A stretch of 64,000 bases of DNA, taken from the NCBI GenBank assembly GCA_047967505.1, contig CM106539.1. The stretch is one strand, 5' to 3'. The translations under genes and the position numbers were made by a program. Under the pieces are notes generated by a model. It was not told the DNA's origin. It saw only the letters and a list, made by a program, of their open reading frames with translations, and ran no database searches. Of this stretch, positions 11,643 through 22,010 are shown one piece after another. The stretch's first letter is position 1; each line of letters starts with the position of its first letter. The stretch comes from Dipteris shenzhenensis (lineage: Eukaryota > Polypodiophyta > Polypodiopsida > Gleicheniales).

Positions 11643-12321
11643 TGTTTTAGAGGGAAAGTGGGAGAAGGAGAGTGAGGGAGCAAAAGTGAGGGATGCACAA
11701 TGAGTTGCCCCTCCTTCAAGAGTGATAGAAAGTGAGGGAAGACGTAAAGTGAAAGATGAATACAAGTTAATCAGAAGGACTAGGATGTAAGAAATAAGAG
11801 AGTGTTTGTGGAAGGACTACGATGGAAGATTACAAGTGCACTAAGGCACGATGTGTTCGCTATGATAAGGATAAGGGTTGGAATAAAGTGAGAGAAGCAT
11901 TGGAAATGCTCTACTTTAAGTGAGTGGAGACTCTCCAACTAAATAAAATTTTGCAGAGCATTGGGAATGTTGTACTTTAAGTGAGTGGAGCATTGGGAAT
12001 TGATACTTTGCCATGAAATATATTACAAATATTATATCATCACATATTCATATCAAAATTCTCATCACAGAAGGTTATATTTCCTAATAATCACATCATC
12101 ACACATTCATATCATAAAATTGTGTGCATGAAATAAATATATAAATATCATGACTAAATGCCACTTAAGTAATAAGTCAGAAATTGGTGTATAATCAACA
12201 AAAACTACATCATGATTTATACATTGCAACAAATAAATGTCAACCATAATATTCATGGAGTAAACAACATCATGAGAATATGCTCCTCATGCATATATAC
12301 AAACACAACATCATACATGCA
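11643..12321. other. Noncoding spacer between the two genes of element A
   Basis: The first 250 bases form the upstream region of the small gene (pyrimidine-rich on its strand; CAAGTGCACTAAGG and CGATGTGTTCGC are conserved in the right copy). The remainder, about 11,900-12,320, is AT-rich and is the 3' region of the Ulp1 gene. No further gene seen. Confidence 0.6.
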
Positions 12322-13350
12322 TCACAACTCTTCTGATGCTTCTAGTGGAGACTGTGGCAACTCTTCTGATGCTTCCAATGGAGGCTGTGGTGCTCTAGAT
12401 GTACACTCAGTCTCTACTTCTTCTGTAGTATGTAGTGCTTTCGGAGTAGACTCTGTATCCTCTTCTTTAAATGCAAGCCGAGGCTGTGGCAACTCTTCTG
12501 ATGCTTCCAGTGGAGGCTGTGGTGCTGTAGGTGTACACTGGGTCTCTACTTCTTCTGTAGTGTGCAGTGCTTTCACAGTAGACTCAGTCTCATCTTCCTT
12601 AAATGCAAGCTCTCATATTGCTTCAGTTGCACATTGTATTCTAATGGCAGCAATTAGGTCTCGAATGATTTCAGCCCTAAACAATTGTATATCCTCCTCT
12701 AAATATTTGAGCTCCAAAGAGTCTTCCGATGAGATCTGTGGCTTAAGTGATAAATTTTCTTTGAAAATCAACATGCAGTTGTAGGCAACTCTCCACCCAC
12801 AACTATGCCCATCTTCCTGCTCTACTACTAAATGCTTTTGGAAGTCTACCGAGTCTTTGTACTGTACTCCTGTTTCTGTAATAGTAGATACCAACTTCTC
12901 AATCGACCTGCTCATCATGACATATTAAAAAAACTTAGTGTGTCTATTACATAAGGTACATAATATAGAAGTAACAACAGATTAATAGAATACTTACGTT
13001 TGCACTGAGCCATGAAAGCCTACAATCGAGTTAACAAACCAACAATAGTTGTCTTCAAGGTCCCAAACCACCAGATTCCAATGTTCCCTACACGAATAAT
13101 TAAGAACCATTATTATTTAACACAATGTTGCCAGTATAAGATGAAAATAAAGGTTGCCATGATACTTACATCTTGTGATATTCCATAAATAGGACTCGCA
13201 TGCCATGTAAATGTAAAGGCTGTAACCATTTACAAACATCGGCTATTGTCTTTTTGCTATCGCTAAGTATAGGAGAAAGGAGGGAATCCAACATATACAC
13301 ACGGTTTTGTACGGCTCTACCAAATCATGAGATAACTATATTGCACCAAC
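12322..13350 (-). pseudogene. Ulp1 module 3 and repeat-containing C-terminus
   Basis: Exon blocks in order: RVYMLDSLLSPILSDSKKTI with VCKWLQPLHLHGMRVLF; EHWNLVVWDLED with FVNSI (catalytic His; Asn where Asp is usual); and VEQEDGHSCGWRVAYN (oxyanion Gln and catalytic Cys). A tail follows in which a 44-residue unit (FKEEDTESTPKALHTTEEVE with QPPLEASEELPQ) occurs about twice. A stop lies before the tail repeat. The intact Cys here (TGT) is a stop codon in the right copy. Confidence 0.85.
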
Positions 13351-13509
13351 AAATAAATGAATATTAGCTTATTAGATTTAATCAAAATATTGAATTATCA
13401 AGCAGAGAGAAAGTTTGTATCAAACCTGAGAATGGCCATCATAATGTTGTTATTGACCTCATTTGAAGCTCTAGAGAGGATTGAAATCTCCTCTCCCCCA
13501 AATTCAAGA

Positions 13510-14600
13510 TACTAAGGTCTATGTTGAATCATAACCCTAACATTAAAAGAGCTTCCCAATTCTTCCAATGAAGCCATGTTTGTAGAGTTGAGGTCTTCTA
13601 TCCCCTTTGACTCTTTGACAGCATTCATTTTGCCCTCAATGATTGCTCGAATGGTACATGTTATAAATGCATAGAGATGCAAATCCATATATGTTGACAG
13701 TGTGGTGTCATTTTGTATCTCAAAAATTTGACCAAGTACCAAAAAGCAATTGTAGCCCACCCTCCATCCACAATTATAGATGTGGCTATTCTCTTGATGT
13801 AATACCTGACATGTTATATACTCTATTTGTTGTGCCAAGTCACATTGCCACATTACTATGTAGATAGCACCTACTAACTTTCGAGCTGATCTGTACATCA
13901 AAACATATAACAACAGTGAATATGTGCATTGCATATCAATCTACATGTCAAGAAGTGACAACAAGTGTAGTCTATACTTACTCTAACACATTGCCATGGA
14001 CGGATGTCATTGAGTTGGCAAAGAAGCACTTCTTCGCAAGGATGTCCATGACTACCAGACTCCAATGTGAGCTGCATTATCAATAAAGAATAATTACTGT
14101 GTTTGAGACAATTCTAGCAATGCAATAGAAAAAACAAGTAGGATGCTTACTTCTCATAATATGCTGTAAAAATAACTCGTGCGTCATTCATAGGAACGTG
14201 CTTCAACCACTTGCAAACATCCTCTATGGTTTCTTCTTTGTTGCTAAGCACTTCCGAAATACAAGGATCGAGCATATATGAAACGCTTTGTATATTTTGC
14301 GAAAAATTTGCTATAACATTACTATATTTTAAAAAAAAGTATTGGCTTCTTGGGTTTAATCAAAATAAGCAAAGTATAAAGAAAGGAAAAGGCTGCATCA
14401 AACCTGAGGATGGTTGTAATGACTTTGACATTAACCTCTTTCTTAGGATTCAAGAGGATTGAAATATCTTCTTCACCAAATTCAAAAAATGAGGTGGTTG
14501 TCGAATTAACAACATAGCAGTGAATGAACTTCCAATCTGCTCCAATAGATTCATATTTTCATGACTCATCTTATTGAGAGAGTAGTCTACATCGTATTCT
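13510..14600 (-). pseudogene. Ulp1 module 2
   Basis: The module repeats the exon pattern of its neighbours: YMLDPCISEVLSNKEETI with VCKWLKHVPMNDARVIF; SHWSLVVMD with FFANSM; and HQENSHIYNCGWRVGYN. The Gln lies eight residues before the Cys, not six, so the oxyanion position is disturbed. The leading exon near 14400-14600 is frameshifted. The trailing exon GSSFNVRVMIQHRP is followed by a stop that replaces Gln of the right copy. Confidence 0.82.
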
Positions 14601-14689
14601 TCTTCACTTGCTATGTCTTCTACATCCTCCTTCTGCTATAAAAATATAAAAAAGTTATGCGATGTACACATCCCAAATAAAGGCTTAAA

Positions 14690-15035
14690 CAAGTAGATAA
14701 GGTTTCATACATACTTTCATTAGAGTGAGTCTCTCCTCTGCTTGGAGCAAAAATTTAAAAAGTAAGGTTTCATACATGCTTTCATTAGAGTGAGTCTCTC
14801 CTCCTCTTGGAGGAAAATTTTAAAAAGTTATGAGATTTACACATCCCAAATAAAAATAAAGGTTTAAATAATCATAGAAGTATAAAGATAGCATGCTTTC
14901 ATTAGACTCAGTCTCTTCTCCTCTTGGAGGAAAATATAAAAAAGTTATGAGATTTACACATCCCAATTAAACAATTAAAGGCTTGAACAAGCATACAAGT
15001 ATAAAGATAAGGTTTTATACATGCTACAATGTAGT
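14690..15035. repeat. Short tandem repeats within an intron of element A
   Basis: A 70-120-bp phrase containing TTCATTAGAGTGAGTCTCTC and CTCTTGGAGGAAAA occurs three times with partial units. The inner CCTCCAAGAGGAGG on the opposite strand is self-complementary. Confidence 0.75.
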
Positions 15036-15047
15036 CATATTTTCAGG

Positions 15048-16120
15048 TTATTCCCCAATGGTAGTAATTAGACGCTGAATACTCTCAGCCCAAAATGCTA
15101 GCAGATCGGCTTCTGTATATGATTTCATTTTGACTGGTAGCTCCAAATCAAAAATCTCTCTAAGAAACAACATGCAGTTGTAGGCAACTCTCCACCCACA
15201 GCTGTGTCCATCTTTTTGCTCCACTGGCAGACGTCTTTTGAATTCTACTTGATCTTGTTGCTTCGTGGTTGTTCTGATAGCAGATACTAGCCAATATGCA
15301 GCACTGTCCATCATGAAATATTAAATATATTAATATGTCATGATCATAAGATACAAAATAAGAAAGTATCAAAAATATTAAGAGAATAATTACCTTGGGG
15401 AGTTGGCATGATAGCCTTCCATTGAATTCACAAACCATAAATGGTTGAGTTCAAGGTCCCAGAAGATCAGACTCCAATGTGAGCTACATGACCAGAATAA
15501 AAATGATTATTGTTTTACATAAACTTGCCAAAGAAATAGTAAAAATAAGGTTAGAGTTGATACTTACGCCTCATGATAAGGCATTAAGATGACTCGCACC
15601 CATCTAAATTCAAAGGGCTTAACCAGGTACAAACCTCTTCTATAGTCTTTTGAGGAGAGCTAAGAATAGAAGAAAGGAGAGCATCGAGCATGTAGACACG
15701 ATGCTGCACTGTACTAGGAAGTTGAGAAATAACTACACTGCACCAAGAAATAAACAAACATTAGCTCATAGAATTCTGCACTAGGAAACTGATATATAAC
15801 TGAACTGTGAATAAATAAACAAATGTTAGCTTATTGAAGTAGCAACAAATAAACAACCGTTACGTGAGAATGGCCAAGATAACATTGTCATTAACCTCTT
15901 TTAAAGGATTGGAGAGGATTGAAACCTCCTCTCTACCAAAGCTCAAATACTGAGGTTCTCATTTCAAAACGATCCTAACTTCAAATGAGCTCTCCATTTT
16001 ATCCAATGCAGCTAAATTTGATTCTTCAATCAAATTTGGAGGTGGTTGCATTGTTGAAGTAGAAGGGAGTGCCTCTGTATTGGCTTCATCCATTTCTTCT
16101 CCCTCTATTGCTTGTAAACA
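15048..16120 (-). pseudogene. Ulp1 module 1
   Basis: Exons in order: a leader with EEVSILSNPLKEVNDNV; RVYMLDALLSSILSSPQKTI with VCTWLSPLNLDG, where one or two extra bases shift the frame before the expected RVI; SHWSLIFWDLE with FVNSM; and VEQKDGHSCGWRVAYN with the Cys intact. A TGA follows VRIVLK near 15960 where the family reads an amino acid. The 60-residue acidic start (AIEGEEMDEANTEALP) links to the upstream exons. Confidence 0.82.
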
Positions 16121-16197
16121 AATATGAGAGATTAGATTCATTATCTTTAAATTTAAATCTTATTTTAAAAATTGTATTTAGTTGAGAAATAGAGAGT

Positions 16198-16449
16198 TCA
16201 TACCACTAAGTATTGTCGTAGTGGCCTTTTTTCATAACCCTGCGAGCCATAATTATCAAAGAAGGCATCATCATGTTTGTCTTCATCCACCAACCTCTCT
16301 CTGAACAGGTCATGTAAGTCCATCTTTTCATCATCATCAACTGGGACATTATGATCTTCAAGGTAATCATCCATGTCATCGGTGTCCTTGTGGTCTATCT
16401 CTTTTTCATAGCCTGTGGTTAGATCTGCTTGAAGCTGAAAATAAACCAT
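16198..16449 (-). pseudogene. Acidic exon of element A main gene
   Basis: About 80 residues rich in Asp and Glu (DHKDTDDMDDYLEDHN), with no recognised domain. It lies between the middle exon and the Ulp1 modules and ends at a plausible splice site. Confidence 0.5.
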
Positions 16450-16562
16450 GAAATGCTTATTTTCAATAATATTTGTGGAGTTGCCTTTTCAAAGGAGATC
16501 CTCAAATAAATATCCCATCCTGCACAAGGTGACCTCCCAACCTGCTGGTAGCAAATTCTCCA

Positions 16563-17276
16563 TCATGGTAAGCAAGAGACTCCTACTTTTTGTAGGACTT
16601 CCATAGTTGTTTTTTTATAATGTATGGACCTGGGAATATCTTGCTCTTCTAGCATCAATCTCAAATTATTTGAATTCCCTCTTATGTTCTTTTGTAAGGA
16701 GTGATCAGGATTGGGACTCTGCATACACAAAAAGAATGATTCAAGAGATTGAATCGCTATGCCACATTCTCTCTTGCCTCTCTTTGCTGCATAAACACCA
16801 CTATAGATCTTCAAATCTGATGAATATGCTCGCTCTAGAGTAACCTGCATGGCTTCTTTGTCTTTTTTATCAACAAAAATGACAATGTTGTAAATTTCCA
16901 CTTTGCTAATTGTGGTATATACTATTCTATCAATGAAGTTATGGATATCGTCACTAGAAACTTCATTGATAAAGAATAGTTGTGGCTTATCCCATGCTGA
17001 CTCATTCTTGAAGAAGTCATCTTCTGAGACTCCCCTGAAGTTCACAAGCTTTCCAGACTCTGTTGCAACCTCTACATTGAATTGAAAGCTTTGGTGCATA
17101 TTTGTCGGCATCCTTATCTCGCTGATTAATCTTTCCACATATGCAACCACCTGTTGTGGGATTTCTTTTCTCATATAAGAGGTTACTATTTCTGACCCAT
17201 CTTCATCCTTTTTAATCCACCTGTTTGCCCATAGCTTTACCTTGGGTGTTGACAAAGAAGCTATATGCTTCACCAC
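16563..17276 (-). pseudogene. Middle exon of element A main gene, unknown alpha/beta domain
   Basis: The 237-residue frame includes QLFFINEVSSDD, YNIVIFVDKKD, an amphipathic stretch and LESFFLCMQSPNP. The alternation of hydrophobic strands with short loops loosely recalls the second half of a beta-class DNA methyltransferase, but no catalytic motif is present, so this is only a possibility. A further frame at 17521-17270 precedes it and probably belongs to the same protein after a frameshift. Confidence 0.5.
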
Positions 17277-17513
17277 ATTATAGTCAATGTTACAATGAGT
17301 AAGTGGAATTTGTTTCTCTGTGACAGCAAATACTTAATGGCAATATGCACTGCATCACGCCTCACCTGTACATTGATGCATTCTTCCATGCAGTGGTCTT
17401 TGTCTTTTTTTTCAAAAAACCGTTCTTTCTTTAAAATTTTTTGTGCTACCATGGATGCATACTTGTTAGTTAAGTACTTTATAGACCTCCACATCCTTGC
17501 TGTCAACTCCTTC

Positions 17514-18746
17514 TTATCCATTACCTTTGACTTTCCGGAGCTTTGCTTCCTTTAGCATATTCTCTCCTTGTGCCTCTTCACATTGTTCATGTGGAATATT
17601 TTTAAGAGTGTCTTTAAAGAATCGATTGAAGCTTTCCTCAAAATGTGTAGGCTCTGTAAATGTTATTTGATCCAGAAAACTATTTTTGGTTGGACAAAAC
17701 ATTATTGGGCGTAGGACCACATTGCTTGCCACAGGTTTCTTACCATCTCTCAAAGCCTTGTATATTTGCATTGCATAGGATATATTAAGGCTTCGGCTAT
17801 TAGTAAAGAGAGCTGCAGCTTCCACATCTTTGGCATTCACAAACCACGTCCTTTGACCCCTTATATATCCCACATCATCATCTGTAACTGCTTCATTAAG
17901 ACGTAAATTAAGATTTTTGATTGATGTGAGTTCATCCTGTTCATCTTCAACCTCGGGTTCTGAGTCTTCTTCATCTTTCTCTTCTTTTAACTGTTTTTCA
18001 TCCACATTATCTCTCTCTACAGTGGGACGATGTCTTTTTTGACTACTTGGAACCATGGCTCTTGCAGTACTAGCCTTTCGCATTCCACGTCGTGGTTTGC
18101 TAGCAAGAACTTCTAGCATAACTGCAATGGATCGACCTTGATCTTCTTCAATTTTTTTTAATTCCCGTGCACTCAAGGCTTGTGTTTCATCATCCTTAGT
18201 TACATCCACCATTTCTTGCTCTAGAAGTTTGCGCTCATGTTCTACACGTTTGTGACAGTGTGCGTGTTCTTCTTGTCCCTGCATCGAAGTCTGAGCTTTT
18301 TGATCTCCTTCATGTGAAGATCCTTGAATATGAGGAGCATATTCTGCATCCTGAAAGTACTCAAACATTATCTTTGCATGCATCCTTTTTGCCACCACAC
18401 TAGGAAATTGCTCCCAAGTATATGAAAGAGTCTCCAATGCACTGTGAAGCTCTGAAAACTTTGATGGTTGAGGAGGAGGCATCACAAAGGTCTTTGAGTC
18501 TCTCCTTGACACAATAATATGAATACCGCCAACTTCAGAATCTGAACTCTTTGTAAAAATATCCACAAAGGTGTATTTTTGTTCTATTATTATGCCTACC
18601 ACAAGGCTTGAAGTCATATCTTTTTTGAAGAAAGTAGCATCCCATGGATCTTCAACACCATTGAACTCCCTTTTTGACATAAGTAGAAAGAGTCTCTTTT
18701 CCTTTTGATGAAGAAACCAAGCTCTTCTGCCCAAGGTGATCAACAA
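17514..18746 (-). CDS. N-terminal exon of element A main gene, charged and coiled
   Basis: An open frame of 410 codons. Residues 1-150 contain PWDATFF and VDIFTKSSDSEVGGIHIIVS; residues 150-280 are strongly charged with Glu/Lys heptad-like runs (ERKLLEQEMVDVTKDDETQ, KQLKEEKDEEDSEPEVEDEQ); the C-terminal part has NISYAMQIYKALRDGKKPV. A basic patch KPRRGMRK and SSQKRHRP could be a nuclear signal. An internal Met at about 18680 is an alternative start. No known family recognised. Confidence 0.55.
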   Translation of the reverse strand: MLITLGRRAWFLHQKEKRLFLLMSKREFNGVEDPWDATFFKKDMTSSLVVGIIIEQKYTFVDIFTKSSDSEVGGIHIIVSRRDSKTFVMPPPQPSKFSELHSALETLSYTWEQFPSVVAKRMHAKIMFEYFQDAEYAPHIQGSSHEGDQKAQTSMQGQEEHAHCHKRVEHERKLLEQEMVDVTKDDETQALSARELKKIEEDQGRSIAVMLEVLASKPRRGMRKASTARAMVPSSQKRHRPTVERDNVDEKQLKEEKDEEDSEPEVEDEQDELTSIKNLNLRLNEAVTDDDVGYIRGQRTWFVNAKDVEAAALFTNSRSLNISYAMQIYKALRDGKKPVASNVVLRPIMFCPTKNSFLDQITFTEPTHFEESFNRFFKDTLKNIPHEQCEEAQGENMLKEAKLRKVKGNG

Positions 18747-18807
18747 GTGTTACCTCAAGCCTTTCTTTGTGCGTGACAGGCATGGAAATGCTGTGCATTC
18801 CCTGCCT

Positions 18808-18818
18808 AGGGGGGGAAC
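18808..18818 (+). other. Polypurine-like tract before the plus-oriented LTR
   Basis: AGGGGGGGAAC directly precedes the TGTTATGG that opens the LTR at 18819. This is where the tract of an element lying to the left would stand if this were a 3' LTR. No such element is evident: the flanking genes belong to element A on the opposite strand. Confidence 0.4.
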
Positions 18819-19685
18819 TGTTATGGATAAAATTGTCTAAGGAAAAAGGCATTAATATGTATGTGTGTTTGTATATGTGGCAATAGTATAATAAAATATG
18901 GTGTGCATAGGGCCCAAGGTTGAGGTGGCAGGGCATGACCATGTGCCACCCTTCCATGTAAGAGGACCCATAAGGTGTGTTGTACATAATCCATAATAGT
19001 AATATTATAAAATGCAAGGTGGCATGGCTCCTCCATGTGCCACCCCTCCACCTAAGCTGCATTTAGTGAGATATGGCTCAAAGTCCATGGGAGAAGCAAT
19101 ATAAAATAGGTGGAAATGGATATTATATTGAGTTATACCCTCCATATGAGATAGGCCCATGTGGGGGAGGTATAGAAGGACCAAGAGAGCTAGTTAAATA
19201 ATGGGGAAAGTAGGATGAGGTGGCAAGATTCCTTGTGCCAACCCTCCACTTGTCCTCCTAGAGGTTTGAACATATTATAAAATTGGAAAGAGACCAAGGG
19301 AGTATCATAGACTTGAGATATGGAGCTTGATTTATGTGGAAAATTGAGGCAAAGGGTTGTCGCACACAATTGAGAGTGCGTAACCACCTAGCCCACATGG
19401 GAGACTTTTCCACACACACCATGCATGTGGGAGGATACATTAATGTGGAGAGAACCCCTCTTTTGGCTATAAAAAGAAGGGGCTATTCCTTGATGAGACA
19501 CGCTCATTCTTGTAAAGCCACCTAGCTAGTATTTTGATATTTCCCTCTCATCCCTTCTTTCAAATAAAGTATGGTCCTCTTCCCTTGATGTCTACATCTC
19601 AACATTCCTCCTCCTATCATGTACATGCTTCTCTTCCCCCTCTCCCTTTCCCCTTGTGTCATAGTCTCCCTTTTCCTTCCCTCCA
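18819..19685 (+). repeat. LTR, plus orientation (inverted partner of 22747-23613)
   Basis: The 867-bp unit begins TGTTATGGATAAAATTG and ends CTTCCCTCCA, with a TATA box (CTATAAAAAG near 19465) and AATAAAG (near 19565) in the expected order for plus-strand transcription. A near-identical 867-bp copy lies inverted at 22747-23613. The 5-bp flanks (GGAAC and CTTGA) do not match each other. Confidence 0.88.
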
Positions 19686-20418
19686 CTTGAGCTCGTGGGC
19701 GAGGCTGGGGAAATCTTTGAGGCGGAGGATGAGGATATCCACCTTGTTGAGGGTAAGCATCTAAGGGAGGACCATACATCTGAGGTGGAGGCGGTGGATA
19801 CATCCCTGATGAGGGGTGGGGGTATGCCCCTGAGTTAGACCCCCCAGGTTGTCATTGCAGGAATTGAGGGGGATGCGGAGGGACAATCGTCTTCTTTGAA
19901 GCGGGGTCAGACTGAACTTTATCAAACTTTTGAGCAATCTCATGTGCTAGCACCATAGTTTCTGGATTCTCCCATTTAAGCTTGAGGCGGAATTCATCAC
20001 TCGCTCCTGCTACAAGGTAGCCCAGCACATGCTGAGTCATTCCAGCTCGAAACCCGGCATTGTCCTCCTGTGTGGCAATCAAATGGTCCAGGAGCACGGC
20101 CGCTCAATCCACATATCGACGCGCCGTCTCACCTTCTGACTGCTTCAAATTTGCCACCTGCAGGTACACATTCTCCGGCTCCTCTTCTTTGTTGAAATAT
20201 TCAATCATTGCTGCTGTCAACCTTGGCCAGCTTTGGCGAACATCTTCGGCTTGCTTCTCATACCACACTTGAGCCAAACCTTCTAGAAATGTGGGAAGAA
20301 CCAATAGCCATCCGTCTTCAGTATGAAAGTTGAGAGAAACACAACGGCACTTGAAAGCCACAAGATACTCATTTGGATTTTCTTCTACCCGTCCACAAAA
20401 CACGGGAATGTTAGCCAT
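19686..20418 (-). pseudogene. Retrotransposon Gag
   Basis: Read from 20418 downward, the frame starts MANIPVFCGRVEENPNEYL and has the Gag core: a first helix pair, WLLVLPTFLEGLAQVWYEK, then EYFNKEEEPENVYLQVANLK with SEGETARRYVD, and FRAGMTQHVLGYLVAG. A Pro-rich tail (YPPPPPQMYGPP, FPQPRPRAQ) follows and runs into the LTR border at 19685. Two in-frame TGA codons interrupt it (near 20101 and 19850). This is a Ty3/Gypsy-type retrotransposon Gag domain. Gag here lies downstream of RNase H, the reverse of the normal order. Confidence 0.85.
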
Positions 20419-20775
20419 GCTTGGAAGATGGAAAAGAGGGGCTTATCTATGGACGAACAATAGTAAGAGGAAGCTTGAACTGAAAATCGGGTGAAGATAC
20501 ATCCAAAAAGCACACATAGGCAGGGTAGGGTGTGACTGGTGTAGTGTGAAATATTACACGAGAAGAATCTTCAGCATAGAATAGCACATAGACAATCTTA
20601 AAAGGACCAACCATCATGATATCACATTGATCATTACACGCGAGGGTTAGAGGCGCGGCGTTGCATGAGGTTGTTCATCAAGGCAAACAAGAATGCCATG
20701 ACAAATGTCAATAGTTGGAGAGCTTGCACATCACCTTCAGCTTCTTCCAGTTCTTGTAGTCGCCATGCTATTTCT

Positions 20776-21021
20776 TCAAGGGGTGTGCGGTCTGGCATCC
20801 TTCTTTTGAGCAATGTCCTTGAGAACCCTCCTGATGATCTTCCGAAGTCGGTGAACTCGTATCAAGTACGCCCAACACTTAGTTTCATGATGACCACAAC
20901 CTTTGCATTCCTTACAAACGATCACCCTCCTTCGTGGCTTGCGGCTTTGTTGAAGTGGCGCTTCCACTCGCGTCATGCGTGATTGAAATACAAGCTTCAC
21001 GTGCCAAGAAATCAGCAACAA
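20776..21021 (-). pseudogene. CCHC zinc knuckle segment between RNase H and Gag
   Basis: The frame contains a basic stretch KPRRRVIV followed by C-KE-C-KGCG-H-HETK-C, a perfect CX2CX4HX4C knuckle. It overlaps the end of the RNase H frame in another phase, so a frameshift joins or separates them. Knuckles of this type bind nucleic acid and usually sit at the C-terminus of Gag, not before it. Confidence 0.75.
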
Positions 21022-21406
21022 GATTTCGAGCTCGAGGGATATGCTGAATTTTTACCTCTTCAAATTGGTTGCAAAGTTCCAAGGCTTGTTGATGTCGTGG
21101 AACCAAGCCTTTGCTCCGCACCTTCCACCTTCCACTAACTTGTTCGCACACTAGTTGAGAATCTCCTTGCACCTCCAATTGCTTGGCATGATGTTCTTGT
21201 GCCTTTTGTAGCCCAAAAATGAGCGCCGAGTACTCAGCTTGATTGCAAGTACTTGCGGGTGAAGACTTGCTGTAACAATACTCCTCACCACCCGGTGAAG
21301 TGAGCTTCACACCCACGCCAGCCGCCTTGGTCAAAGGTTTGTAAGCTCCATCAAATTGAAGAATCCAAGATGTCATCACACCAGGACTAAAATTCGGACA
21401 TCCCAA
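20912..21406 (-). CDS. RNase H type I domain of an LTR element
   Basis: About 160 residues with the four acidic catalytic positions: LQFDGAY, NQAEYSAL, GDSQLV and VADFLA. Other family features are AGVGVKL with GGEEYCYS, HQQALELC and IQHIPRARN. It resembles the plant/archaeal-type RNase H that some Gypsy elements carry as an extra domain. No reverse transcriptase or integrase is seen nearby, so the element would need help from another for copying. Confidence 0.85.
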   Translation of the reverse strand: MGCPNFSPGVMTSWILQFDGAYKPLTKAAGVGVKLTSPGGEEYCYSKSSPASTCNQAEYSALIFGLQKAQEHHAKQLEVQGDSQLVCEQVSGRWKVRSKGLVPRHQQALELCNQFEEVKIQHIPRARNLVADFLAREACISITHDASGSATSTKPQATKEGDRL

Positions 21407-21599
21407 GTTTCTCGGTAGTCCAAGATAGGTAGGAGGAGAGGGTGGGGAGAATTCAACACTTGAGCCAAACGTTCAGCACCAAATAAACTTGCAATCCTTT
21501 GTTGATAGTTTATCTTAAGCCCAAAAAGAATTACAATTTGAAGCTCGAAATGAGGCACAAAAGGCTGATTAGGTACAAATGGATTCCTTGGTCGAAACA

Positions 21600-22010
21600 T
21601 TACAAACCATAGCCAAGGCCTAGAAACCTTTGTAATGAGATTGTGAATAAACCATTCACGATGATCTTTTCCACAGGAATCAACAAGTAGATGCGCCAAA
21701 TCTCCCCCCAAGCTTGGGGAGCATCCCACCCTTCGATGAAGGATACCGTTTTAATTACCTCTGAAGCAGCAAGTAGTTCGATCACCGCACAATGAGTAGA
21801 AGTAAAGTCAAAATCCTCCCAGCGTATCAGTAGTTCTTCATCATGAATCATCCACGGTGTGTCATTCCACCCGTCATCACCATCAATAATGCACTGGACA
21901 ATCAGCCGTTGAAGGTCGACATGAAGATCAAGGAAGACATCTCGTGCATTGGTAGCCATAAGGTGCGGAGGAATAGGCACCAATTCCTTAAACGCGTCGA
22001 GAAGTGACAT
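21600..22010 (-). CDS. Upstream ORF of the inverted-LTR element, unknown
   Basis: A frame starting MSLLDAFKELVPIPPHL and rich in Trp and acidic residues (WNDTPWMIHDEELLIRWEDF), followed in another frame (21729-21376) by a sequence reaching the RNase H start. I recognise no domain. It lies after a ~740-bp leader counted from the right LTR. Confidence 0.45.
   Translation of the reverse strand: MSLLDAFKELVPIPPHLMATNARDVFLDLHVDLQRLIVQCIIDGDDGWNDTPWMIHDEELLIRWEDFDFTSTHCAVIELLAASEVIKTVSFIEGWDAPQAWGEIWRIYLLIPVEKIIVNGLFTISLQRFLGLGYGL

Larger units (their letters stand above)
10719..13877 (-). repeat. Long inverted repeat, left arm (element A segment)
   Basis: This 3.2-kb stretch recurs in inverse orientation at 55541-58843, with small indels and scattered substitutions. 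The outer limit, CACCTATTTCATTAATTTTG at 10719, is the same in both copies and abuts different DNA on each side (CACTA relic here, Copia there), so it is a true end of element A. The inner limit is set by truncation of the right copy. Confidence 0.9.
12322..18746 (-). pseudogene. Element A main gene: coiled/acidic N-terminus plus three tandem Ulp1 (C48) protease modules
   Basis: A run of minus-strand exons, some frameshifted, reads from about 18,746 down to 12,322. The N-terminal part (exons near 18746-17514, 17276-16563, 16449-16198) has no recognised enzyme domain. It is followed by three copies of a Ulp1-like cysteine-protease unit, each made of similar exons in the same order. Ulp1/C48 proteases cleave SUMO-type modifiers; C48 domains are often carried by plant DNA transposons, where their role is unclear. 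Several stops (for example a TAG at about 13515 where the right copy has CAG) show decay. Treating these exons as one gene is an inference from strand, spacing and exon repetition. Confidence 0.7.

Noticed and set aside
18808-19685. Left LTR as the 3' LTR of an element containing the Ulp1 gene
   Set aside because: A polypurine-like tract is present, but no matching 5' LTR lies to the left and the genes there run the other way. Kept only as a note.
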